Assembly: GCA_030613065.1 (NCBI GenBank)
Contig: JAUWMQ010000005.1
Span: 1 to 49,207 of the forward strand
Source of the DNA: Candidatus Aegiribacteria sp.
GTDB lineage: Bacteria > Fermentibacterota > Fermentibacteria > Fermentibacterales > JCC-6
Length of the DNA stretch: 49,207 nucleotides
Direction: 5' to 3'
Below are positions 8,504-18,539 of the stretch, piece by piece; the stretch's first letter is position 1; every line of letters starts with the position of its first letter. The notes beneath the pieces were generated by a model. The model was given only the letters and a program-made list of their open reading frames with translations. It ran no database searches and was not told where the DNA came from. The position numbers and the translations under genes are program-made.

Positions 8504-9508
8504 ATGAATAAAGGACTTCTTTTAATTACCATGATTCTTGCCCTGGCTTCGGTCTCGTTCGCTTCTACAGCAAGTGTTATCTGGATGACAATAACTCCGG
8601 GTGCACGCCCGAATGGTATGGGTGAAGCTTTTACTGCTCTGGCCAACGATGCAACCGCGTCGTACTGGAATCCGGCGGGGCTGGCTTTCGTCGACACCAC
8701 CGGAAATGAACTTACCCTGCAGCACAGCAACTGGCTTCCCCAGCTGGCTGATGACCTGTACTACGAGTTTCTGGGTTACGCCACGAACATTGAAGGGTGG
8801 GGCGGTGTTGGAGGGAACATCACTTTCATGTCAATGGGTGAACAGCTGGAAACGACCGAATCGGGACAGGAACTTGGATCATTCTATTCGTATGGTATCG
8901 CCCTGACTGGTTCCTTCGGAACCGAAGTGGCTCCCGGCGTTGCTGTGGGACTGGGTCTGAAATTCATTTACGATCATCTCTACTACAAGGATGAGGGCAA
9001 AGGTACGTCCTTCGCGGCTGACCTTGGAGTGCTGTACCATCTACCCATGGAGGCGCTCGGGCTTGAAAGCGCTGGTCAGGTGAACATAGGTGCGAGTCTG
9101 ACAAACCTTGGACCCAATGTAAGCTACGGGGGCAATGCCGAGAATAATCCCCTTCCGCGAACCATCAGAATGGGAATTGCCTACATCCCATTTGATTCTC
9201 ATCTGACACGTCTCAGGTGTACTGCAGATTACAGCAAGCTTCTGACCAACGTCGATGAAGGAATGGCAACGGAGTTCAACGAGAACAAATGGGGAGCCGG
9301 AGCCGAGTTCTGGTATTACGACCTTCTGGCTCTCAGGGCAGGATTCATCCACGACACGGAGGGCATTTCAACTATCCAGGGACCTACCTTCGGCGCAGGA
9401 CTTCAGTATGCCGGTTTCCAGCTTGATATGGCCTTCATACCCGTAGAGGAGAATCTGCAGGGTTCAGGGAAGTACAATTCCAAATACTCCCTTTCCGTAA
9501 GGTTCTAG
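8504..9508 (+). CDS. PorV/PorQ-family outer-membrane beta-barrel protein
   Basis: A 334-residue protein with signal peptide (MNKGLLLITMILALASVSFA). The motif PGARPNGMGEAFTALANDAT followed by SYWNPAGLAF is the family hallmark of PorV/PorQ (UPF0164-like) proteins. The rest alternates as expected for a FadL-like barrel and ends in an aromatic residue (SLSVRF). The start at 8504 has a strong AGGAGG; the open frame extends further upstream but lacks a ribosome site there. In T9SS, PorV shuttles cargo from the translocon to PorU at the surface. Its position directly after a C25 protease supports an attachment-complex role (inference). Confidence 0.82.
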   Translation: MNKGLLLITMILALASVSFASTASVIWMTITPGARPNGMGEAFTALANDATASYWNPAGLAFVDTTGNELTLQHSNWLPQLADDLYYEFLGYATNIEGWGGVGGNITFMSMGEQLETTESGQELGSFYSYGIALTGSFGTEVAPGVAVGLGLKFIYDHLYYKDEGKGTSFAADLGVLYHLPMEALGLESAGQVNIGASLTNLGPNVSYGGNAENNPLPRTIRMGIAYIPFDSHLTRLRCTADYSKLLTNVDEGMATEFNENKWGAGAEFWYYDLLALRAGFIHDTEGISTIQGPTFGAGLQYAGFQLDMAFIPVEENLQGSGKYNSKYSLSVRF

Positions 9509-9514
9509 ATAAAA

Positions 9515-12346
9515 ATGAGAAATCTCTTACCGATGCTGCTGTTCATCCTGATCGGAGCGGTTTCGGCTGCCCCGCCTATAATTCACGGAGCCGTACCGCC
9601 ACTGCATGAAAGACCCTCAGAAGGGGCCGCGATTGCCGGGCCTGGCAAGGTCGACAGCTCTGATGAAACTATGAATGTCTGTATGATAAGGGCGCAGTTT
9701 CTGGAGGATTTTACCGATGAAACCAGCGGGAACGGTAGAATTGATCTGAGCGCCGACCCGCCCCATAACAAGGATTATTTTCAGGGCATAGCAGACGATA
9801 TCGCTTCCTATTACGTGGATATAAGCGGAGGAGAACTGGTTCTTTCCATTGATGTATACCCAGCATCAATGAATGGTTCTTATACAATGCAGCACCAGAT
9901 GATGTATTATGGTAACGACGCGAACTACATGCAGGGGGCATGCCTGCTTCTGGAGGACGCTGTCCTGCAGGCGGATGAGGATATTGATTTTAGTCTGTAC
10001 GATGCGGTTATTGTCATTCATGCCGGTTCCGGTCAGGAAGCTGACATTTACAGGAACAGCCCGGGAGACATCGGATCGCTCTTCCTTACCCTGACTGATT
10101 TGATCTTTTACCTCCCCGGGGCAGGCCTGGGATTTCAGGGAATTCGCACATCCGACGGAGTTTTCGTCCGTGAGGGCATGATCGTACCCGAGCAGGAATC
10201 ACAGGACGGATTCGGCCTTGGCGTGCTTGGAACCATCTGCCACGAATTCGGACACCAGCTGGGGTTGCCGGATCTTTACGATACCAGTACGGGACATGTG
10301 GGAGTCGGCGGCTGGGACCTGATGGGTTACGGTCAGTGGATTATGAGCGGTTACTGGCCTGCGTCACTCAGCGCGTGGTCCAGGATATATCTCGGCTGGG
10401 ATACGGCTACGGAAGTATCCGATGGAACCTTCACACTGGCTTACAACGATTCGATTCTTAAAATTCCTCTTAACGGCTCGGAGTATCTGCTGGTGGAAAA
10501 CAGGCAGCGTGACCCTGATGGGAACGGGATGTGCGGAATACATGAGCACGATTTCGGCCTTCCCGGTTCAGGGGTTCTGATATGGCATATCGATGAAACT
10601 CGTCTGGGAGATTACCTCGCAATGAATATGGTCAATGTGGACCCCGAGCATAAAGGTGTTGATCTTGAGGAAGCTGACGGTATACAGGATTTTGACTATT
10701 CACTTCCCGATATATACGGTTACGAAGGCAGTGAGTTCGACCCCTGGTTCCCGAGTGGTTACGCCTGGGAGTTTTCTCCCACCTCCGAACCATCAAGCGA
10801 TGCCAGCTGGGGAGGTAAAACTTTTGTTACGGTAGAAGTCCTGGATGACCCGGCAAACGAAATGGATGTTCTGGTAACAAGAACAACAGTATGTGACGGG
10901 TGGCCCATTCAGGCATCTCTTATTAAATGGGGACCACTGATCTGGGAAGATGCCGATGCTTCAGGAGATCGGCTTGTAGTAACAACGATTACCGGGCACG
11001 TAAGCGCTTATATGCAAGATGGTTCCGGGCCATACCCCATGGGAAATGGAATTACTGCTCCTCCCGTGGCCGAAAACCCTTCTGGCGGTGCATCACTTCT
11101 GCTTGTATGCGGAAACGACGGACAGGTGCATTTAAGGGATATACAGTGGAACGAGCCTGATGGCTGGCCTGTTACTCTTTCGGGAGGCGGCACAGGTACA
11201 ACTGCTCTGATCAGTTCGGAGCTTGGTATTGTAGCGGTGGCCGATGATGTGAGTAAAGTACACCTTTACAATTCCGCCGGAATACAGCAAAGCGGATGGC
11301 CTGTTGATACCGAGGCTCAGGTAGCTGGTATGGCTGTATATCCCGATGATGAGTATCCTGGCATAGTTGCGTCAACGATTGATGGCCGTGTTTATCTCTG
11401 GAATATTGATGGAAGTGAAGCAGATGGCTGGCCCGTTACTCCGGGCGATGAAACAATCAGCATACCCCTATCCGCTGATATAAACCGTGACGGTTCTGCC
11501 GATATCGTCGTAGTCAGCGGTGATTACCTCTACGCATATGACATAGAAGGAGATATCCTTCCGGGATTCCCATCAATGCTTCCCGGTTCCCCTCTCTCTT
11601 CACCCAGTTTGAGTGACCTGAACAGTGATGGAAGACTGGAAACAGTTATCCCCACGGATTGTGGTGCAACTGCTGTTTGCGCCTCGGGTGTCACCCTTGA
11701 GGAGTGGCCCGTGAAGCTTGAACAGGACAGCCTGGTTTCCGGATTCAGCAGAAACAGAATGGGTATCGGAGGCAGCGGGTTTGTATTGATTTCAATGGAT
11801 GACGGCCGGATATGCATGTTCGACTCGGATGGTAAACAGTTCGGAGTATTCCCGGTATCCGTTGGAGACGAACCAATCGGGCGTCCCCTGCTGTGGGATC
11901 CTGAGAATACAGGGAACTGGAGGTTAGTCGCTGCCGACACGAACGGCAATGTCTGCTGCTGGAACATTTCGGTGAAGCCTGAGGGCTGGTTCACCGGTAT
12001 GGACATGTCCGGCAGCAACTGCTGGTGGAGTGAGGATCTTCCTCCTGCTCCGGTTTCCGGCTCCACACTCCGGGAGGGTTCCTTCTACGTTTATCCGAAT
12101 CCGGTTCAGCAGGGAAGCGGAATAATACGTTTCCAGCCCGGTGAGAATTGTTCCTGGGAGATAAGGATATTCAATATGGGTGGCGACCTTGTTGCCCATA
12201 AAACCGGAACAGCACCCGGAGGATCACCCTGGGAAGTACCCTGGAACACCGAGGATCTTGCCCCCGGTGTCTATTTTGTAAGCCTGCACATTTCGAGCCC
12301 AACCGGCTCAACTGATGCTTTATTCCATGCGGCGGTGATAAACTGA
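9515..12346 (+). CDS. Secreted M6-family metallopeptidase with propeller repeats and sorting domain
   Basis: A 943-residue protein with signal peptide (MRNLLPMLLFILIGAVSA). The zinc site HEFGHQLGLPD (His243, Glu244, His247) is the M6 (immune inhibitor A-like) signature. Before it, DPPHNKDYFQGIADD and YYVDISGGEL match the usual 'YY.E.S.G' region of M6 enzymes. Residues ~470-830 hold repeated 'GWPV...' and 'ADINRDGSADI' units, predicted to form a PQQ/FG-GAP-type beta-propeller. The C-terminal ~80 residues (YVYPNPVQQG, then APGVYFVSL) form a T9SS-type sorting sandwich. It is probably secreted and degrades extracellular protein. Its stop overlaps the next start (TGATG). Confidence 0.85.
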   Translation: MRNLLPMLLFILIGAVSAAPPIIHGAVPPLHERPSEGAAIAGPGKVDSSDETMNVCMIRAQFLEDFTDETSGNGRIDLSADPPHNKDYFQGIADDIASYYVDISGGELVLSIDVYPASMNGSYTMQHQMMYYGNDANYMQGACLLLEDAVLQADEDIDFSLYDAVIVIHAGSGQEADIYRNSPGDIGSLFLTLTDLIFYLPGAGLGFQGIRTSDGVFVREGMIVPEQESQDGFGLGVLGTICHEFGHQLGLPDLYDTSTGHVGVGGWDLMGYGQWIMSGYWPASLSAWSRIYLGWDTATEVSDGTFTLAYNDSILKIPLNGSEYLLVENRQRDPDGNGMCGIHEHDFGLPGSGVLIWHIDETRLGDYLAMNMVNVDPEHKGVDLEEADGIQDFDYSLPDIYGYEGSEFDPWFPSGYAWEFSPTSEPSSDASWGGKTFVTVEVLDDPANEMDVLVTRTTVCDGWPIQASLIKWGPLIWEDADASGDRLVVTTITGHVSAYMQDGSGPYPMGNGITAPPVAENPSGGASLLLVCGNDGQVHLRDIQWNEPDGWPVTLSGGGTGTTALISSELGIVAVADDVSKVHLYNSAGIQQSGWPVDTEAQVAGMAVYPDDEYPGIVASTIDGRVYLWNIDGSEADGWPVTPGDETISIPLSADINRDGSADIVVVSGDYLYAYDIEGDILPGFPSMLPGSPLSSPSLSDLNSDGRLETVIPTDCGATAVCASGVTLEEWPVKLEQDSLVSGFSRNRMGIGGSGFVLISMDDGRICMFDSDGKQFGVFPVSVGDEPIGRPLLWDPENTGNWRLVAADTNGNVCCWNISVKPEGWFTGMDMSGSNCWWSEDLPPAPVSGSTLREGSFYVYPNPVQQGSGIIRFQPGENCSWEIRIFNMGGDLVAHKTGTAPGGSPWEVPWNTEDLAPGVYFVSLHISSPTGSTDALFHAAVIN

Positions 12347-13008
12347 TGAAAAATTTCGCGCTTCTGCTCGCATCCGTTCTGATTCTTCTTCCCGGAATCT
12401 CGGAAGCAGATCTGAGCTCCCGAAAGGGAGCAATGCTGCGATCCGTCCTGCTTCCCGGATGGGGTCAGATGCACCTTGGACATTCAACAAGGGGGATAGT
12501 CTTCATGAGTCTTGATGTCCTGACCTGGACAGGAGTTGGACTCTCCTATCTTGAAGGTACCTTCAACAGAGACGATTACAGGTGGCTTGCAGTATCCGAA
12601 GCCGGTGTTTCCGTTTCCGGCAGATCAGGCGATTTCCTCGATGATATGTCAGATTTTGCTTCAAGCGCTGAATTCAACGATTACATTCACAGGCTCGCCA
12701 GGTACTATTACCCCGATGATCCCGATGCTCAGAGGGCATATTTTGAATCCCATGCCCTGTACGGCGGTGACAGTTGGGACTGGTCATCTGACGCGGCCAG
12801 GAACCAGTTCACCGACAGACTGAGAGACAGCAGGCAATGGTTCAGAAGAAGCATGTATATAGCCGCCTTTGCTGTGGTTAACAGGGTTGTAAGTGTGATA
12901 GACGCTTCTCTTCTGGATGAGAGCCAGCCGGGCGTTTACACCTCACTGTCTTTCCCCGAATTCCGTGACTTCTCATCAGTCAGGTTTTCGATAGGAGCCA
13001 GATTCTGA
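12346..13008 (+). CDS. DUF5683-like small membrane protein
   Basis: A 220-residue protein with an N-terminal signal or anchor segment (MKNFALLLASVLILLPG). RSVLLPGWGQMHLGHSTRG followed by a hydrophobic stretch resembles the 'PGWGQ.Y.G...KG' motif of DUF5683 proteins, which are common near outer-membrane genes. A second hydrophobic segment (SMYIAAFAVVNRVVSVIDA) near residue 170 fits a two-span protein; the C-terminus could be periplasmic. Overlaps of one base with the genes on both sides indicate translational coupling within the surface operon. No biochemical role is known to me. Confidence 0.6.
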   Translation: MKNFALLLASVLILLPGISEADLSSRKGAMLRSVLLPGWGQMHLGHSTRGIVFMSLDVLTWTGVGLSYLEGTFNRDDYRWLAVSEAGVSVSGRSGDFLDDMSDFASSAEFNDYIHRLARYYYPDDPDAQRAYFESHALYGGDSWDWSSDAARNQFTDRLRDSRQWFRRSMYIAAFAVVNRVVSVIDASLLDESQPGVYTSLSFPEFRDFSSVRFSIGARF

Positions 13009-14672
13009 TGGTATTACTTATTCTCTCGCTGATTCTTCAGAGTTCCGCCCCGGCATGGTGGATCGATGGAACACCTCTGGTTCCGGGTATCATGGAGATA
13101 GAAAGACGCCACGACCCCTCTTTTGAGCCCACTGGTCCCCTCAGTTCCGGCAAGGGTCACAACATAGGAGATACGATAAATTTCTGGTCGATCGATCACA
13201 GTACCCAGTACCCCATGTTCTATCTAACTTCCGCCACCTGCAGGTATGTTGGAGAAAGAACGTACATTTTTGTAGAGGATACTCAATGGGATATTGATAC
13301 GGTCACTCAGAGCTATGTTGACGAGTTTTCAGCCGCCCTGGAGGACAGCACTCCATCGGGGCCCGGAGGAATCGTTGAAACCGATATCGCAGTTTTCGGA
13401 CAACCGCCCGATGCCATCGACGGAGACCCGAAGATCTACTTCCTGGTGCTTGATATCAGGGATGGTTTTATCGATTCGCTGGGTGGTGCCTACATTGCCG
13501 GTTTCTTCAGCCCCTACAATCAGTTCACCGAGACCGAGGCGTATCTTTACTACGGTGGGCATTCCAACGAAGTTGAGATGCTTTACATAGATTGTCACCC
13601 GAGTAATCAGAGTGATGCGGCTTACACGGCATCTCATGAACTTGTGCACCTTATCCAGTGGGGAATTCAGCCCTTCAGCTACGAGGAGCTGTGGGTGATA
13701 GAGAACCAGGCCCAGTCAGGAACATTCGTATGCGGTTATCCCGCGTTCCAGATTGAAACATTCCTGGAGGTGGGGGGAATAACCCCTATCAAGTGGACGA
13801 ATCTGGAAGACATCATAGAATACGTTGCAGGCTACGGGGCAGGCTACCTTTTCTTCGCTTACCTGTACGAGAATTATGGTGGAGTGGATTTTCTTCATGA
13901 ATCCCTGAGATCCGCAGAGCGCGGAATTGCTGGAATAAGTGAGGCCATCCGCGACGTCACCGGTTCGAATCCCGATATGAACCGGATTCTCCTTGACTGG
14001 ATGCTGGCCTGCTGGATAGATGATCCGGACTTCGGCAATGGGAAATACGGATGGGAATCCTTCAGGATCGCTGATTATGATACGGTATCTCCTGGCAACA
14101 GACCCGGGCTTGATTACACTTTCGAGATAGCCACAGATCCTTTTACGCATTCAGGTGACCATATGTCCTCGTACCAGGGCAGATATTACAGCGTTGATGA
14201 ATTGCTTACAGGCAGCTTCCGCGCTGCGACCTCAGGTCTCGGAGATCTGGAGGCATTCCTGTACGACGACACATTGGGAACACTTGAGGAAGTGAATATC
14301 GGTTCAGCAAACGATGTTGCGATATCACTTCCTGTAGAAGCTGACATTCTACTTCTCTGCAGCTCATTCTCAGGACTTAACCTTGATGTTTCTGCAGGCT
14401 CAGTCCTCTCCTCCGGGGATGTATTCACGTTCTATCCGCAGCCATGCCGCGGTACACTCTACTTCCAGTTTATTTCTGATGGAGGAGATGTGGAACTTTC
14501 GGTATTCACTCTTGCCGGTGAATATGTGGAAACCGTGGGCTTCAGCAGCGTAAACAGCGGAGAAGTGACACTCGCCTATCCCGGTGCGGCCGATCTCTCG
14601 TCGGGTATCTATTTCTTCAGATTCAGCCAGAGCGGCAGCATGGAAACCGGCTCCTTCGCAGTTGTGCGCTAA
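13008..14672 (+). CDS. Secreted HExxH zinc metallopeptidase with sorting domain
   Basis: A 554-residue protein with a short signal peptide (MVLLILSLILQSSAPAWW). SHELVHLIQWG gives His210-Glu211-His214, and WVIENQAQ places Glu232 18 residues later, the spacing of gluzincin third ligands. In M30/hyicolysin-like proteins the same place reads W-x-N-E-G, so this is a variant. The C-terminus (FYPQPCRG, then LSSGIYFFRFS) is a Y/F-P-x-P-type sorting sandwich like those of its neighbours. It is probably exported by the same route. The substrate is unknown. Two surrounding genes overlap it, and its last 11 bases may be shared with the next gene. Confidence 0.75.
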   Translation: MVLLILSLILQSSAPAWWIDGTPLVPGIMEIERRHDPSFEPTGPLSSGKGHNIGDTINFWSIDHSTQYPMFYLTSATCRYVGERTYIFVEDTQWDIDTVTQSYVDEFSAALEDSTPSGPGGIVETDIAVFGQPPDAIDGDPKIYFLVLDIRDGFIDSLGGAYIAGFFSPYNQFTETEAYLYYGGHSNEVEMLYIDCHPSNQSDAAYTASHELVHLIQWGIQPFSYEELWVIENQAQSGTFVCGYPAFQIETFLEVGGITPIKWTNLEDIIEYVAGYGAGYLFFAYLYENYGGVDFLHESLRSAERGIAGISEAIRDVTGSNPDMNRILLDWMLACWIDDPDFGNGKYGWESFRIADYDTVSPGNRPGLDYTFEIATDPFTHSGDHMSSYQGRYYSVDELLTGSFRAATSGLGDLEAFLYDDTLGTLEEVNIGSANDVAISLPVEADILLLCSSFSGLNLDVSAGSVLSSGDVFTFYPQPCRGTLYFQFISDGGDVELSVFTLAGEYVETVGFSSVNSGEVTLAYPGAADLSSGIYFFRFSQSGSMETGSFAVVR

Positions 14673-15420
14673 CACCTTAACCTTTCTGCTCGCAGCTCTG
14701 AGTGTTCTCTACGTTTCCGAAACAGCTTCACCACTGCCAGACAGTGATGAACGATACCTTACGGTTCCCGATGGGATAATTGACGCCGAGATAAACGGGG
14801 CAGGGGATATCTACGTGCTTCTGCCGGGGTTGCCTCACCTGCGCATCTACGCAGCGGGGGGGTCCATCTCCGAATATGACCTGTCCGATGTTCTTCTTCC
14901 AGGAGGAATGTGCATCGATGAAAGATGGGGATGGTTTATTACTGGTGAACTCACGGATATGGTTTACCTGTATGACAATGCAGGTGAGCTTACGGATTTC
15001 TGGGATTCCCGCGGCATGCCGGGTGATATATGTCTCAGGGGTTTATCCGTTCTGTACGTTTCACGGGCAAGCGGTACGATTACTCTGATTGATGAACCGG
15101 ATGATATTCTTGTAAGACTGAACGGTTCCGGTAATGGCCAGCTCACCGCGTCGGGAAATGAAGCGGTCTATTCAAGTGGAAACGAATCCCTGCTCCTCAG
15201 AAATTATTCCACCCCCGAATCTTTGCCCGATGCAGGCACTTGGACCGTTGCCGGAAGAGGGATGATGGTTCTGCAGGATTCCTGCGTACTTGACGGTAGC
15301 GGGGCTGTTCTGTTCCAACTGCCCGAACCGGGGGAATTCTCCAGGATATCCTGTTCGGCGAACGGCAATCACTGCCTGCTCTGGACACCGGGGAAAGGCA
15401 GAATTCTGGTGCTGCGATGA
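14662..15420 (+). CDS. Predicted secreted NHL/beta-propeller-like protein
   Basis: About 252 residues if translation begins at TTG 14662. The following hydrophobic run (TLTFLLAALSVLYVSETASP) would be a signal peptide, whereas the upstream in-frame ATG at 14584 adds residues lacking signal character and lies inside the preceding gene. The mature part repeats units such as INGAGDIYVLLPG, GGMCIDERWGWFITG, GDICLRGLSVLYVS and FSRISCSANGNHCLLW, each reading as one blade of a 5- to 6-bladed propeller. No catalytic motif is seen. The stop overlaps the next start as ATGA. It may be a scaffold or ligand-binding partner of the large barrel protein downstream. Confidence 0.55.
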   Translation: MCANTLTFLLAALSVLYVSETASPLPDSDERYLTVPDGIIDAEINGAGDIYVLLPGLPHLRIYAAGGSISEYDLSDVLLPGGMCIDERWGWFITGELTDMVYLYDNAGELTDFWDSRGMPGDICLRGLSVLYVSRASGTITLIDEPDDILVRLNGSGNGQLTASGNEAVYSSGNESLLLRNYSTPESLPDAGTWTVAGRGMMVLQDSCVLDGSGAVLFQLPEPGEFSRISCSANGNHCLLWTPGKGRILVLR

Positions 15421-18400
15421 GCCTCTTCTCCGCCGCGATAATACTTCTTACATCAATGACCCTGGAGTTTGAAAGTGATGGTTCGGCTTTCTTCGAGACT
15501 CCCGATTCTATCTGGATTGCGCCAGGCTCGATTACAGCCATCGCTGACGGTGATACGCTGAGTGCGGTGCCCGGAACATCGGGAAGTAGGACAGGCGTCA
15601 TTTTCGATCCCCCCCCGCCAGCAGGCTGTACCGTTGAACTGGAATTTGAAGTGCTTCATTTGAGCATCCCTTCATCGACTTCACTTGATGTGGGCTTTTT
15701 AGAGAGGCGGATAATCGAGCAGCTTCGAGGGTATGAAACCGATCCTTTTCAGGAACATGGTCTTTACATATCAGGTTCAAAAAGAATAGGGTTTTCAGTG
15801 GGTGACGGAGGAGGACTGGATCAGGGAACAAGAATTTCGGTTGAAGGCAGCGCGGCTCCGGGAATCACGGTTTCAGGAAGCATAACCGACCGCAACCTGA
15901 CAGCCGGACCCACTTCCTCAGAACTTGTCTCACAGCTTGACAGGATATTTTTCATAGTTGATGGTGGATCATGGAGAGCCAGGCTGGGCGACATGGACTG
16001 GATAAGCGGTAACGGAGAGAACGGACCCCTTTCATGGAGACGGGAAGTAAGCGGAGTTGATGCTCAGGGGGATATCACCAGTTCCATCACCACCGGTGCC
16101 GGTTACGGAACATCGGGGGATTCCAGGCAGAGGTCCGTATTCTATACAGATGAGGGAATTCAGGGGCCATACGATGTGTCAACCGGATGGGAGATCGTCC
16201 CCGGCAGTGAGAAGGTATGGCTGGATGGACAGCTTATGCGCCGTGGCGCCACTGAAGACTACCAGATGGAATATACAGCAGGTCTGATAACTTTCACTGC
16301 AGTGCGACTCATAAGGTATGACCAGAGAGTGGAGATCACCTTCTTCCAGCGAGGTGATGGCTTCAGGAAGGATTTTGTGACCGCCTCCGCGCTCTACTCC
16401 CTAAGCGACCTTGAGATTGAATTCAAGGGTTTCCACAGTTTAGATGACAGGGAATCACCTCTGGGGTTCCTGCTGACCGAAGAGGCGGCTGAAGTTCTCC
16501 GCAACGCCGGCGAGGATCCTGCTGACGCATGGCTTGACGGGGCTACCAGCGTCGGGCAGGGGGAAGGCAGTTATACTCTGGATTCACTGGGACATTACGT
16601 GTATGCAGGACCGAATCAGGGCGACTGGAATGTCATTTTCGGAAGACCGCCATCCGGGAACGGAGATTACATTTTCGACAGTTCACTCGGAGGGTACTTA
16701 TGGGCAGGCGAAGGTAGTGGAACTCATCTGCCGCGTCAGTACGTGCAGATTCCTTCAGGCTACAGTACAGGCGGTTTTAAAGCGGAATACGCATCCGGCA
16801 GTATTGACATGGAGCTTGAAGCAGCCTTTTCCGGAAGAACCGGAAATCTGTACAACCCGGATAATACTTCAAGGGAGGGAACCTGTTTTATCGCTGCCGC
16901 CGAAATGGAATTCTGGGAAGACGGTCCGGGACTGGGTATCGGGGGAAGGATCGTTTCGTCCGGTTACGAACCTCCCGGAGAGCTCGAGCCGGACAGTGCT
17001 CTTTCCGCATGGTCCCTTCCCACACAATACGATGGCAAAGATAACGTCGTGGATGTGAGTCTTGGAGGAGACAGACTTCTTGCGTCTGCTTCGGGCAGAT
17101 TCATGGAATCCGGAGGTATCCTTGAGCGATATCGCATTGCTTCGAATCCTGTTGTGGGGAATATCAGTGTCCAGGCAGGAGGATTATTCCTCAGGAGGAA
17201 CGATACCCCTGAAATGGCTTTAGGTCAGACCTCATCCATCTCCGTATCAGCAATTCCGGTGACAGGTTCGCTCAAACCTTTCGTGGGCTGCAGCTTCTTA
17301 AAGGAGTTCTGGGAGGACAGCCTCTCAGGAGGAGTGAATACAGAATATGCAGGTCTCTCCTATTTCAGGAATACTACCGATGCTCTCCTCCGAATTGAGC
17401 TTCAGGACGACGGAAGGTCCGGTGGAGCTTCAGGCGGATCCTTCAACGTGTGGAGAGCCCGTCTCGAAGGATCCGGTCCCGCTGGTGAATTCAGATACAA
17501 AGGCAGCCTGGAGCATTCTTCAACCTCGTTCGATTCCGGTGGAGAACTCCAGGCGGATGCTATCAGGCTATCCATGACCGGAACATCGGGGGATATATGG
17601 ATGCAGGCGGTCTACAGTGGTTCAGGAACCGTAAGCAGGTCACTTGATGTTATGTTCGTATACGCGGGAGAGGGGGAAGGAAACTACAGCTACGATCCCG
17701 AAAGCGGTCAGTACTACGCTGACCCGGATGGCGATTACATTGTAATCTACCAGCCGGGAGCTGCAGGCGATGTTATTACTTCCGCATCTCTTGAGACTAC
17801 ATTATCCTCAACCGGAGCATCATCCGGCGTCAGTTCCGTTTTAAGGCTATCGGCCAGCAATTCCCTGGACAGAAAAAAATCTCTTCTGCTGTACGGCGCA
17901 TTTGACAGCAGCGAGGAGGGAGGATACAGCCTGGATATTTCACCGTGGTTTCGGTGGGAAACCGCTCTTCTGAGCAGGCTTAATTTCAGAGGGAGGCTGA
18001 GGAATGAAAGGATATCTTACAGTGGCGCGGGATTGAAGGATGAAAGGTTCTGGTCCATAAGGGCGGCGCCGGAGTTAAGCCTTTCGGATATTCTTCTGAT
18101 CGAATGCTCCGCTAAATTCTGGCGTGAGGAGGAGGAACTCTACTACCCTCGAGATACTCGTGGGTTGAGGCTGGAGATCGATCCGACCCTGGAGCTGTTT
18201 CCCGGCCTGAAATCCGGTATCATGACGGCTTACGAGTCCAGAAGAGAAGTGGTTTCAAGTCTGGATAAATACATGATTGAAGCCGGTCCGCATTTCTCCT
18301 GGATCGGTGGAGGCTGGAACGCGACAGCCCTCGTATCCGCGGGATATATACCCGGGGATGATCTGCTTCCCGCATGGTTCTTTGATGGAAACGACAGCGG

Positions 18401-18539
18401 TATCTCATGGAGAACATCTGCAAGGATAGGCAGGAGCCTTTCATCGGGGCTGGATATCAGTATTTTCTACTGGGGAAGAAAACCATCCGGAAGCAGCTGG
18501 AGTCAGAGGGCGGGCCTTGAGGGAACGGTGAATTTCTAG
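15417..18539 (+). CDS. Large outer-membrane protein with SprA-like sequence features
   Basis: A 1040-residue protein with a signal peptide (MSLFSAAIILLTSMTLEF). HGLYISGSKRIGFSVGDGGG, the SGSITDRNL segment and SELVSQLDRIFFIVD, then VPGSEKVWLDGQLMRRG with YTAGLITFT, recall segments of SprA/Sov-type giant surface proteins. Two copies of a 'GDY.YD...G.Y' motif are seen (near residues 415-435 and 755-775). The C-terminal third alternates as a beta-barrel and ends in aromatic F (GTVNF). SprA/Sov proteins are about twice this length, so this is at most a distant or shortened relative. Coupling to a propeller gene upstream and an Omp85 gene downstream suggests a surface assembly. Function is unknown. 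Confidence 0.55.
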   Translation: MSLFSAAIILLTSMTLEFESDGSAFFETPDSIWIAPGSITAIADGDTLSAVPGTSGSRTGVIFDPPPPAGCTVELEFEVLHLSIPSSTSLDVGFLERRIIEQLRGYETDPFQEHGLYISGSKRIGFSVGDGGGLDQGTRISVEGSAAPGITVSGSITDRNLTAGPTSSELVSQLDRIFFIVDGGSWRARLGDMDWISGNGENGPLSWRREVSGVDAQGDITSSITTGAGYGTSGDSRQRSVFYTDEGIQGPYDVSTGWEIVPGSEKVWLDGQLMRRGATEDYQMEYTAGLITFTAVRLIRYDQRVEITFFQRGDGFRKDFVTASALYSLSDLEIEFKGFHSLDDRESPLGFLLTEEAAEVLRNAGEDPADAWLDGATSVGQGEGSYTLDSLGHYVYAGPNQGDWNVIFGRPPSGNGDYIFDSSLGGYLWAGEGSGTHLPRQYVQIPSGYSTGGFKAEYASGSIDMELEAAFSGRTGNLYNPDNTSREGTCFIAAAEMEFWEDGPGLGIGGRIVSSGYEPPGELEPDSALSAWSLPTQYDGKDNVVDVSLGGDRLLASASGRFMESGGILERYRIASNPVVGNISVQAGGLFLRRNDTPEMALGQTSSISVSAIPVTGSLKPFVGCSFLKEFWEDSLSGGVNTEYAGLSYFRNTTDALLRIELQDDGRSGGASGGSFNVWRARLEGSGPAGEFRYKGSLEHSSTSFDSGGELQADAIRLSMTGTSGDIWMQAVYSGSGTVSRSLDVMFVYAGEGEGNYSYDPESGQYYADPDGDYIVIYQPGAAGDVITSASLETTLSSTGASSGVSSVLRLSASNSLDRKKSLLLYGAFDSSEEGGYSLDISPWFRWETALLSRLNFRGRLRNERISYSGAGLKDERFWSIRAAPELSLSDILLIECSAKFWREEEELYYPRDTRGLRLEIDPTLELFPGLKSGIMTAYESRREVVSSLDKYMIEAGPHFSWIGGGWNATALVSAGYIPGDDLLPAWFFDGNDSGISWRTSARIGRSLSSGLDISIFYWGRKPSGSSWSQRAGLEGTVNF

